The notes under the pieces were generated by a model. It was not told where the DNA came from, searched no databases, and worked only from the letters and a program-made list of their open reading frames with translations. A DNA stretch of 20,538 nucleotides, from the NCBI GenBank assembly GCA_002424545.1, contig DIKL01000123.1, forward strand, positions 1 through 20,538, written 5' to 3'. The position numbers and the translations under genes are program-made. The DNA comes from Syntrophaceae bacterium UBA5619 (lineage in GTDB: Bacteria > Desulfobacterota > Syntrophia > Syntrophales > UBA5619). Shown here piece after piece: positions 13,745 through 20,538 of the stretch (the stretch's first letter is position 1; each line of letters begins with the position of its first letter).

Positions 13745-16153
13745 CTATCTGATGGATGCCCCGGACGCATGAATGATCTTCCGCAAAATCCTCGCGTGAA
13801 CCTCATTCACCTCGTCATCCGTCAAGGTCCGGTCCGCGCCGCGGTATGAGAACCGTACTCCCAGACTTTTCATCTCCGAAGGGATATTTTTCCCTTCATA
13901 TACATCGAAAATTTTGACTTTTTCAAGCAATACTTCAACGGAATCCGTTGCCAGTCGAAGCATCTCCGCTGCAGGCATCTCTCGGCGGACCAGAAAAGCC
14001 ACATCCCGCGAACTCGACGGAAACCTGGGCAGGTTTCGAAAGGAGGCCTTTGCTGAAAAATGTTCCGCAAGGAGATCCAGATCGAGCTCGCAGACCAGAA
14101 CATTTCCCGTCAGATCCATTCGGGTCAGGACATCCGGATGGACCTCACCCAGAAAGCCGATCTGCGTATCCCCATCGAACACCCCGCAGGATTTGCCCGG
14201 ATGCAGGAAAGGCTCCGCCACGCCCTCCCGAAACGCCGGCGCACCGATCCGTAGGGCGTCCAGGATATTCTCGACACATCCCTTGAGGTCATAAAAATCC
14301 GCTTGCAGATCATGAAAATGCCACCGATTCTCATATCGCCGACCGGTCATCAACAGGGCTGCACGGTTGCATTCCCGGGGCAGCTCCCCCTCTCCCCGGC
14401 GAATAAATGTTCGGCCCGTTTCAAAGATCTTCAGATCGAAGCAGCCAACAGCCGTATTGTCCCTCGCATTCAGCAGCAGGCTGCGGATCAGGGTGGTCCG
14501 CATGACCGCCTGTTCTTCCGTCAGTGGATTGCGAATCCCGACTTGACGGCGCCGCTCATCCGCTTCGGGCAGGCCGAGCTGATCGACGGCAGCCGGAGAA
14601 ACAAAGCTGTAATTGATGACCTCCTGATAACCGGCGCCGGTCGCGATTTCCCGGAATCTTTTTTCGACCTCACTCCGGATGTTCGCGGCTTCGACCATCA
14701 CCGAAACGGCGGGGAGGGTCGCGGGAATCCGGTCGAAACCGTGCATTCGGGCGATTTCCTCGATGAGATCGATCTCCCGGGCGATGTCCACGCGACAGGT
14801 CGGAGGGGTAACGCGAAACTCCCCTTCCCCTGCCGGTTCAACCGTCATTCCCAGATTTTCAAGGATACGCAAAGCATCCGCTTCGTCGACCGCTGCGCCC
14901 AGAATATCCCGTATTCGCCTCAGTCTCAGCGGAATTTTTTCCGCCGTCTTGATGATCAGGGGATATTGATCGATCACCCCCCGGCAAACCGATCCGCCGG
15001 AAAGCTCCGCCATGAGGCCCGCCGCCCGGTCGAGCGCCGGAATCAGCCCCTCGGGATCGATCCCCCTCTCGAAACGGAAGGCGGCGTCGGTTCCCATGCC
15101 GAGCGTCCGCGCGGTTCGGCGGATCGATGCGGGATTGAAATAGGCGCTTTCCAGCAGAATCGTCTCCGTGTCGCTCTGGATCTCGGAGTTCAGACCGCCC
15201 ATCACCCCGCCGATGGCGACCGGTTTGACCCCGTCGCAGATCATCAGCGTGTCGGACTGCAGCACACGCTCCTTTTCATCGAGGGACACGAAGGTTTCTC
15301 CCGCACGGGAACGGCGAACCACGATTCGCCTCTCTTCGAGGAAACGAAAATCGAAGGCGTGCAGGGGCTGCCCCAGCTCCATCATCACGAAGTTGGTCAC
15401 ATCCACGATATTGTTGATCGAGCGCAGGCCGACCGCCTCCAGTCTTCGCCTCATCCAGAGGGGCGATGGGGCGATCCGGACATTTTTGATGACGCGGGCC
15501 GTATAGCGGGGACACAGATCGGGATCGTCGATGGAGACCGAGGTGATCCCCCGAATATCCTCGCCGGTTTCCGCTACAGCGAAAGAGGGACAACGCAGAG
15601 CCTTTCCCGTAATGGCGGCGACTTCCCGGGCGACGCCGACGATGGACAGACAGTCCGACCGGTTCGGCGTCACGCCGATATCCAGAACGATATCGGCCAG
15701 ATCCAGCGCCTCCGCCAGTTCCCTCCCCAACGGAAGGTCGGCGGGAAGAATCATGATCCCCGAGGCGTCACTGCCGATCCCGAGTTCCTCCTCGGAGCAG
15801 AGCATTCCCTCGGACGCCTCGCCCCGAATCCTGGCGCTCCGGATCACATCGCCGCTCGGAAGGACCGCGCCGACCTGCGCCAACGGAACGATATCCCCGA
15901 CGTGGATATTCGTCGCGCCGCAAACCACCGGAAAGGTCGCGTCCCCGGTGGAAACCTCGCAGAGGGACAATTGATCGGCCCGGGAATGGCGCCGCAGAGA
16001 ATCGATCCGTGCGACCCTGACCCCGCGAAACACCGGTTCGATCCGGCGCAGGGCGTCCACCTCCAGGCCGGACATGGTCAACCGTTCCGCCAGTTCCTCC
16101 GGCGATACTTCCAGATCCACGTAGTCTTTGAGCCACTTCAAGCTGATCAGCAT
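13745..16153 (-). CDS. pheT: Phenylalanine-tRNA ligase beta subunit
   Basis: The 802-residue protein is a standard PheRS beta chain. It has an N-terminal [14 protein letters not shown] segment and an OB-type tRNA-binding domain (about 40-150, with [17 protein letters not shown] and the [10 protein letters not shown] motif). The B3/B4 editing domain (about 205-380) and B5 region follow. The anticodon-binding FDX-ACB domain forms the last ~98 residues. With two PheS chains it charges tRNA-Phe as an alpha2-beta2 enzyme and edits Tyr-tRNA-Phe. Its ATG follows the pheS TGA by one base with no clear ribosome-binding site, so translation is coupled to pheS and gives equal subunit amounts. The long open frame on the opposite strand is a by-product of GC-rich codon use. 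Confidence 0.97.
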   Translation of the reverse strand: MLISLKWLKDYVDLEVSPEELAERLTMSGLEVDALRRIEPVFRGVRVARIDSLRRHSRADQLSLCEVSTGDATFPVVCGATNIHVGDIVPLAQVGAVLPSGDVIRSARIRGEASEGMLCSEEELGIGSDASGIMILPADLPLGRELAEALDLADIVLDIGVTPNRSDCLSIVGVAREVAAITGKALRCPSFAVAETGEDIRGITSVSIDDPDLCPRYTARVIKNVRIAPSPLWMRRRLEAVGLRSINNIVDVTNFVMMELGQPLHAFDFRFLEERRIVVRRSRAGETFVSLDEKERVLQSDTLMICDGVKPVAIGGVMGGLNSEIQSDTETILLESAYFNPASIRRTARTLGMGTDAAFRFERGIDPEGLIPALDRAAGLMAELSGGSVCRGVIDQYPLIIKTAEKIPLRLRRIRDILGAAVDEADALRILENLGMTVEPAGEGEFRVTPPTCRVDIAREIDLIEEIARMHGFDRIPATLPAVSVMVEAANIRSEVEKRFREIATGAGYQEVINYSFVSPAAVDQLGLPEADERRRQVGIRNPLTEEQAVMRTTLIRSLLLNARDNTAVGCFDLKIFETGRTFIRRGEGELPRECNRAALLMTGRRYENRWHFHDLQADFYDLKGCVENILDALRIGAPAFREGVAEPFLHPGKSCGVFDGDTQIGFLGEVHPDVLTRMDLTGNVLVCELDLDLLAEHFSAKASFRNLPRFPSSSRDVAFLVRREMPAAEMLRLATDSVEVLLEKVKIFDVYEGKNIPSEMKSLGVRFSYRGADRTLTDDEVNEVHARILRKIIHASGASIR

Positions 16154-16154
16154 T

Positions 16155-17171
16155 TCAAAATTGTTCCAGAAATCTCAGGTCGTTTTCAAAAAAAAGGCGG
16201 ATGTCGGAGATCCCGAATTTGAGCATGGCGATTCGTTCCAAACCCAGGCCAAATGCAAATCCTGTAAATTCCTCGGGATCATAATGGACATTTCCGAACA
16301 CCGCGGGATCCACCATTCCCGATCCCAGAATCTCCAGCCAGCCGCTCTGGCCGCAAACCCGACACCCCTTGCCGCCGCACATGACGCAGCGGATGTCGAC
16401 TTCCGCGCTCGGCTCCGTAAACGGGAAAAAACTGGGACGGAAACGGAGCGCCGTATCCTCGCCGAACATCTGTCGAAGGAAAACCGTCAAGACCCCCTTC
16501 AGATCGCCGAAGGTAATTCCTCGGTCCACGAGGAGGCCCTCAATCTGGTGAAACATCGGGGTGTGTGAAACATCGGAATCGCGACGATAGACCCGCCCGG
16601 GGGAGAGAATCCGCACCGGCGGCCTTGTCTTTTCCATGATTCGGACCTGGACCGGGGAGGTGTGGGTGCGCAAGACAATGCTGTCCTCGACGTAGAAGGT
16701 GTCCTGCATGTCCCGCGCCGGATGGTCCTTGGGGATATTCAACGCTTCGAAATTATAGTAATCGAGCTCGACCTCCGGTCCCTCCACCGTCGAGAAACCC
16801 AGACCGGCGAAAATTCGGCAGATCTCTTCCTGAACCTGCGTGACCGGATGAAGACGGCCGTGCCGGACGACCCTTCCGGGGAGCGTGATATCAATCCTGT
16901 CGCGGAGAATGGCCTGTTCTTTCCCGGAAGCCGCCATTTCCGCAAGAACCTGATCGATTCGGGCGGAAAGGAGCTCCTTGACTTCGTTGCAGTCTTTGCC
17001 GAATTGGGGTCTGTCCTCGGGCGCCACCGTCGCGATGTTGCGGAGCAACCCGGTCAGCAGGCCCTTACGACCGAGAAAGCGGGTTCGGACGGCCTGAATC
17101 TCCTCTTCCGTTCCGGCCTTCCGGAGCTCCGCTTCGGCTTGATCCCGAAGGACCTCAAGCTCTCCGGTCAT
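16155..17171 (-). CDS. pheS: Phenylalanine-tRNA ligase alpha subunit
   Basis: The 338-residue catalytic subunit has an N-terminal coiled-coil region (about 1-85) for tRNA contact, then class II synthetase motifs. These are [23 protein letters not shown], the motif-2 strand [25 protein letters not shown], and motif 3 [18 protein letters not shown] near the C-terminus. A four-cysteine knuckle (C262, C265, C270, C273), known in many PheS proteins, may hold zinc. The ATG overlaps the rplT stop in ATGA, so translation is coupled. It activates phenylalanine and transfers it to tRNA-Phe together with PheT. Confidence 0.97.
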   Translation of the reverse strand: MTGELEVLRDQAEAELRKAGTEEEIQAVRTRFLGRKGLLTGLLRNIATVAPEDRPQFGKDCNEVKELLSARIDQVLAEMAASGKEQAILRDRIDITLPGRVVRHGRLHPVTQVQEEICRIFAGLGFSTVEGPEVELDYYNFEALNIPKDHPARDMQDTFYVEDSIVLRTHTSPVQVRIMEKTRPPVRILSPGRVYRRDSDVSHTPMFHQIEGLLVDRGITFGDLKGVLTVFLRQMFGEDTALRFRPSFFPFTEPSAEVDIRCVMCGGKGCRVCGQSGWLEILGSGMVDPAVFGNVHYDPEEFTGFAFGLGLERIAMLKFGISDIRLFFENDLRFLEQF

Positions 17172-17527
17172 GCCTCCCGCTCACCCTTTGCGATGGTTGC
17201 GATTTCCGAAAATCCGCGGGGATCATGAATGGCCAGATCGGCAAGAACCTTGCGGTCGATCTCGACACCCGCCTTGTGTATTCCGTAGATCAGACGGCTG
17301 TACGATATTGAATTCATCCTTGCCGCGGCATTGATTCTGGCGATCCACAACCGCCGAAACTCTCGTTTTCTGACCCTTCTGTCGCGGTAGGCGTACACCA
17401 TGGCATGGTTCACAGCCTCCGTGGCCGTTCGCAGCAGCTTGCTCCTGGAAAGCAAAAATCCCTTGGCTGCCTTCAGGATCTTTCTCCGTTTTTTATGAGC
17501 CGTCAGGCTCCTCTTTACCCTCGGCAT
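17168..17527 (-). CDS. rplT: 50S ribosomal protein L20
   Basis: The 119-residue protein has the L20 pattern [24 protein letters not shown] with a long basic N-terminal extension. [24 protein letters not shown] and the conserved [28 protein letters not shown] follow. L20 binds 23S rRNA early in assembly and in some bacteria represses its own operon by binding the mRNA. The start is ATG 17525-17527 with GAGGAG eight bases upstream. The 94 bases before it hold no gene. Confidence 0.97.
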   Translation of the reverse strand: MPRVKRSLTAHKKRRKILKAAKGFLLSRSKLLRTATEAVNHAMVYAYRDRRVRKREFRRLWIARINAAARMNSISYSRLIYGIHKAGVEIDRKVLADLAIHDPRGFSEIATIAKGEREA

Positions 17528-17621
17528 GGCTTATCTCCTCATCTTCCTCATGTGCGGCGCGGGGCATAACAGGCAAGGCGACGAAACCTCCGTGCTTCCC
17601 GCTTGGATCTTCTCCCCGCTT

Positions 17622-17819
17622 CTACAGATACGGAATCAGTTTCCGCATAGACTTCTCGTTCGTCTTGTCGAGAATGACCGATTTCCGAAGCTGTCGCTTT
17701 CGCTTCGTCGTTTTCGGCGTCAAGATATGGCTGGTATTGGCGTTGCTCCTCTTGATCTTTCCCGTTCCGGTTAAGGAAAATCGCTTCGCCGCTCCCCGAT
17801 GTGTCTTCATCTTTGGCAT
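17622..17819 (-). CDS. rpmI: 50S ribosomal protein L35
   Basis: The 65-residue basic protein begins [24 protein letters not shown] and ends RKLIPYL, the standard L35 pattern and length. I start at ATG 17817-17819 with GGGGTG upstream; the frame is open further but lacks support. The 99 bases between infC and rpmI contain short hairpins (GCCGG/CCGGC and ACCTG/CAGGT). They could belong to an L20-type control region, but I cannot identify the known L20 site there. Confidence 0.95.
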   Translation of the reverse strand: MPKMKTHRGAAKRFSLTGTGKIKRSNANTSHILTPKTTKRKRQLRKSVILDKTNEKSMRKLIPYL

Positions 17820-17918
17820 CGCTTCACCCCTATTCTTAAGGTACTGGACCTGCTTCACGGCCCAGGTTATGATTACATCCCTGAACATTCCGCCGGCGAT
17901 CCGGCGCTGCGGATCCGC

Positions 17919-18428
17919 TCACTTTTTCGGCGAGAGAACCATGACCATGCTTCTCCCCTCCAGTTTCGGTTGTTGATCGATCACGCAACCGTCGCCAAGG
18001 GTGTTTTTGATATTCTCCATGATCTTGCGACCGATGTCCGTATAGGCAATCTCGCGTCCGCGGAACATCATGGAGATCTTGACCTTGTTGTGCTGCGCGA
18101 GAAATTTCAAAACGTGCTTGATCTTGACCTCAAGGTCATGTGCCTCCGTTTTCGGACGGATACGGATCTCCTTCACCTGGATGACGGTCTGGCTCTTTTT
18201 GGAGACCTGAACCTTCTTGCTCTGCTGATACCGAAACTTGCCGTAATCCATGATCCTGCAGACTGGAGGCGCGGCGGTGGGGGATACCTCCACCAGATCC
18301 AATCCCGCCTTGGCCGCTTCCGCCAGGGCATCCGCCAGGGAAATGACACCCAATTGCTTCCCCTCCATGTCGATCACTCGAACCGACGCGGCCCTGATCT
18401 CCCGATTGATCCTCAAATCCTTAGCGAT
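17919..18428 (-). CDS. infC: Translation initiation factor IF-3, apparent ATC start
   Basis: The 169-residue protein carries the IF-3 N domain (LRINREIRAASVRVIDMEGKQLGVISLADAL and PPVCRIMDYGKFRYQQSKK) and C domain (KEIRIRPKTEAHDLEVKIKHVLKFL, then KISMMFRGREIAYTDIG). IF-3 binds the 30S subunit and rejects wrong start codons. No ATG, GTG or suitable TTG lies at the right place. GGGAGGTGA is followed at ideal spacing by ATC (18428-18426), giving the usual AKDLRINREIRA N-terminus. A TTG at 18416 is 18 bases from the ribosome-binding site. IF-3 genes often use AUU or similar rare starts so that IF-3 represses its own synthesis. It lies 25 bases after thrS in the same operon. Confidence 0.95.
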   Translation of the reverse strand: MAKDLRINREIRAASVRVIDMEGKQLGVISLADALAEAAKAGLDLVEVSPTAAPPVCRIMDYGKFRYQQSKKVQVSKKSQTVIQVKEIRIRPKTEAHDLEVKIKHVLKFLAQHNKVKISMMFRGREIAYTDIGRKIMENIKNTLGDGCVIDQQPKLEGRSMVMVLSPKK

Positions 18429-18453
18429 GGGTCACCTCCCTGCGTCAAAGAAA

Positions 18454-20376
18454 CTATCGATACTGTGCACACTGTTCACGTACAAGGGCGATGAAAGCCT
18501 CCACGTCGATGGAACCGAGGTTTTTGCCGTCTCTCTGCCGCGGCGAAACCTGACCGGAGGTCACTTCCCGATCGCCGATCACGAGCATGTAAGGCGTTTT
18601 TTGCATCTGGGCCTCGCGGATCTTATACCCCAATTTCTCGTTCCGGAAATCACCCTCCGCGCGGATATCCGCATCGAGGAGGCGCTTTCGGACCTCCTCT
18701 CCCCAGGGGATATGTTTCTCCGTCACGGTCACCAGGACCGCCTGGACAGGCGACAGCCAGAGGGGAAAGGCCCCCGTATGCTGTTCGATGAGGACCCCTA
18801 TGAAACGCTCGATGGACCCCAGAATCACCCTGTGGAGCATGACCGGCCGGTGCTTCTCGCCGTCCTCGCCGATATAGCTCAGTTCAAAGCGCTCGGGCAG
18901 GGTGAAATCGCACTGAATCGTCGCACACTGCCATTTCCGCTTCAGGGCGTCCTTCAGTTTGAAATCGATCTTCGGTCCGTAGAAGGCCCCGTCGCCTTCG
19001 TTGACCTCGTAGGCCATGCCGTTGTCCTTCAATGCGCCTTCCAGCGCGCGGGTGGCCAGCTCCCAATCTTCGTCGGACCCGATGGAATGCTCCGGTCGGG
19101 TGGAAAGCTCCACCTCGTATTCAAAACCGAAGATGCCCATGGCGTAGCCGACGAAATCGGCAATGGCCCGGATCTCGCCGTTGAGCTGCCCTGGCGTACA
19201 AAGGATATGGGCGTCGTCCTGCGTGAACTGCCGCACCCTCGGAAGGCCGTGGAGCACACCGGCCTTTTCGTGGCGGTGGACCGTCCCCAACTCGAAGTAT
19301 CGCAACGGCAAATCCCTGTACGAGCGGATCTTCGACTTGTAGATCAGCATATGGGCAAGGCAGTTCATCGGCTTGATCCCGTAGGACTGCTCGTCCACCT
19401 CGGTGAAGTACATGTGATCCCGGTAGTGATCGAAATGTCCCGAACGTTTCCAGAGCTCGGCCTTGAGGATCTGGGGGCCGATGACGATGTCATAGCCGCG
19501 CTTGAGGTGTTCCTTCCGCTCCCAGTCCTCGATGATCGTTCGCAGCAGGGCGCCTTTGGGGTGCCAGATGACCAGGCCGGCACCCGCCTCCTCGTTGATC
19601 TGGAACAGGTCCAGTTCTCTTCCGAGACGGCGGTGGTCGCGCTTGCGGGCCTCTTCGAGGATCCGCAGATGGTCGTCAAGCGCCTCCTGCGTCGCGAAGC
19701 CGGTCCCGTAAATCCGCTGGAGCATCTTGTTGCGCTCGTCCCCCCGCCAGTAGGCGCCGGCGACGCTGAGGAGCTTGAAGGCCCGGATCATGCCGGTGGA
19801 CGGAATATGGGGTCCGCGGCACAGATCAACGTAGCCGTCCTCGGCGTATAGACTGACCGTCTGCACATCGGAGGGCAGATCATTGATCAATTCGACTTTG
19901 TAGGTTTCCCCCTTCTCTTGAAAGAGCGCCAATGCCTCCGCCCGGCTCACCTCGCGGCGTTCGAAAGGGATATCCGCCGCCGCGATCTGCCGCATCCGTT
20001 CTTCAATCTTTTCGAGGTCCTGCGGTGTGAAGGTCTCCGCATAATCAAAATCGTAATAGAACCCATCTTCGATCGAAGGTCCGATACTCACCTGAACGCC
20101 GGGGAAGCAGTCCTGGACCGCCTGCGCCATCACATGGGACATGCTGTGCCGAAGAATGGAGAGCCCGTCCGGCGTTGCCGCATCGATCGGGCCGACAACG
20201 GCATCGGCGGTTACTCGGCGGCTCAAATCGACCGGGACGCCGTTCACCTTCGCCGCCACCGTGGAACGGGACTTCGCCGTATCGTCGATGCCCGCAAGGA
20301 TTTCCCCAACGACTGCGCCGAAGGGATGCAACACCTGTTTCCCATCCGGCAAGGTTATCTGAATCCGCTCCGCCAT
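18454..20376 (-). CDS. thrS: Threonine-tRNA ligase
   Basis: The 640-residue enzyme has an N-terminal TGS domain (1-60) and an editing domain with the H77-x3-H81 pair (HSMSHVMA) plus C186 and H190 (DLCRGPH). The class II core carries zinc ligands Cys339 (PMNCLAH), His390 (QDDAH) and His515 ([12 protein letters not shown]). The C-terminal anticodon-binding domain follows (about 545-640). It charges tRNA-Thr and clears Ser-tRNA-Thr. I start at ATG 20374-20376, where the TGS domain begins, after GGGACGGGG. A frame from 20409 would start inside a terminator-like hairpin. It is the first gene of the translation operon, 25 bases before infC. No T-box is visible upstream. Confidence 0.97.
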   Translation of the reverse strand: MAERIQITLPDGKQVLHPFGAVVGEILAGIDDTAKSRSTVAAKVNGVPVDLSRRVTADAVVGPIDAATPDGLSILRHSMSHVMAQAVQDCFPGVQVSIGPSIEDGFYYDFDYAETFTPQDLEKIEERMRQIAAADIPFERREVSRAEALALFQEKGETYKVELINDLPSDVQTVSLYAEDGYVDLCRGPHIPSTGMIRAFKLLSVAGAYWRGDERNKMLQRIYGTGFATQEALDDHLRILEEARKRDHRRLGRELDLFQINEEAGAGLVIWHPKGALLRTIIEDWERKEHLKRGYDIVIGPQILKAELWKRSGHFDHYRDHMYFTEVDEQSYGIKPMNCLAHMLIYKSKIRSYRDLPLRYFELGTVHRHEKAGVLHGLPRVRQFTQDDAHILCTPGQLNGEIRAIADFVGYAMGIFGFEYEVELSTRPEHSIGSDEDWELATRALEGALKDNGMAYEVNEGDGAFYGPKIDFKLKDALKRKWQCATIQCDFTLPERFELSYIGEDGEKHRPVMLHRVILGSIERFIGVLIEQHTGAFPLWLSPVQAVLVTVTEKHIPWGEEVRKRLLDADIRAEGDFRNEKLGYKIREAQMQKTPYMLVIGDREVTSGQVSPRQRDGKNLGSIDVEAFIALVREQCAQYR

Positions 20377-20391
20377 CACCCCGTCCCTACG

Positions 20392-20424
20392 AAGAAAGGG
20401 CATCAGCACTATGCAATGATGCCC
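20392..20424 (-). terminator. Terminator-like hairpin between a tRNA and thrS
   Basis: On the minus strand GGGCATCA (20424-20417) pairs perfectly with TGATGCCC (20405-20398) around an 11-base loop, followed by TTTCTT. It ends only 15 bases before the thrS ATG. It may end the tRNA transcript or act as an attenuator in the thrS leader. Confidence 0.6.
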
Positions 20425-20518
20425 CCATCAAGACCTGCCGACCGCCAAAGACGTTTCTACCGATCCAGCTCGACTTCCGAAACATCATCCCTTGAAAGGT
20501 CAAATCCATTGTGAAAAA

Positions 20519-20538
20519 TGGTAGGCACGCAGGGATTT
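20519..20538 (-). tRNA. 3' end of a tRNA (partial, isotype unknown)
   Basis: The last 20 bases, read on the minus strand, give AAATCCCTG, then acceptor strand CGTGCCT, discriminator A and encoded CCA. This fits tRNA positions 58-76: end of the T loop, T-stem 3' strand CCCTG, acceptor 3' strand and tail. The implied first pair is A1-U72. The anticodon lies outside the window, so the isotype cannot be named. Confidence 0.7.

Noticed and set aside
14303..16222. Very long open frame (639 codons) on the plus strand opposite pheT
   Set aside because: It is the antisense shadow of a well-supported pheT/pheS; its translation resembles no family and it has no ribosome-binding site of note.
20377..20518. 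T-box riboswitch upstream of thrS
   Set aside because: No T-box consensus or specifier-loop structure is visible; only the simple terminator-like hairpin is present.

Overview
This window is most likely a piece of a deltaproteobacterial chromosome, probably Syntrophales or a relative. That placement is inferred from gene content and order, not from a search. The evidence is the thrS-infC-rpmI-rplT-pheS-pheT-ihfA-merR string, a mannose-family PTS IID gene next to HPr and enzyme I, a PxxKW-type cysteine-rich protein, and conserved zinc-ribbon and DUF2889 proteins. Coding density is high. Most genes lie on the minus strand; eno and the PxxKW gene are the only confident plus-strand genes.

Layout: (1) 1-2061, minus: a run of small accessory genes. 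In transcription order these are a zinc-ribbon protein, a 14-codon remnant that looks like the start of an antibiotic-biosynthesis-monooxygenase protein, a DUF2889 protein, a DksA/TraR-type C4 zinc-finger protein, a 56-residue two-helix membrane protein, and a membrane-anchored surface-adhesin-E-like protein. The last has a TGA in the middle of what looks like its normal reading frame. (2) 2106-3262, minus: a hormone-sensitive-lipase-type esterase with its own promoter and terminator. (3) 3301-4299, minus: the trans-translation pair ssrA (tmRNA, tag ADNYDYALAA) and smpB, with ssrA driven by its own strong promoter beside nested inverted repeats. (4) 4389-6713: a TtcA-family tRNA thiolation enzyme (minus) diverges from enolase (plus). 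(5) 6741-12266, minus: an operon of PTS IID, HPr, enzyme I and the glycerol-3-phosphate acyltransferase PlsB. (6) 12267-13010, plus: a gene-free stretch with a tandem 12-bp repeat, a promoter and a leader terminator ahead of the PxxKW gene, which ends in a very strong terminator. (7) 13031-20538, minus: a translation operon reading thrS, infC (apparent ATC start), rpmI, rplT, pheS, pheT, ihfA and a MerR-type regulator. Upstream of thrS are a terminator-like hairpin and the 3' end of a tRNA cut by the window edge.

How the parts relate: the right half is a housekeeping translation and nucleoid-protein operon with tight stop/start overlaps. The centre joins a minimal PTS phosphorelay to membrane phospholipid synthesis. 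No IIA, IIB or IIC gene is present, so the relay may serve a regulatory role. I see no CRISPR array, insertion sequence, phage gene or recognisable defence system. The best candidates for undescribed biology are the attenuator-like leader of the PxxKW gene, the in-frame TGA of the adhesin-E-like gene, and the orphan IID.
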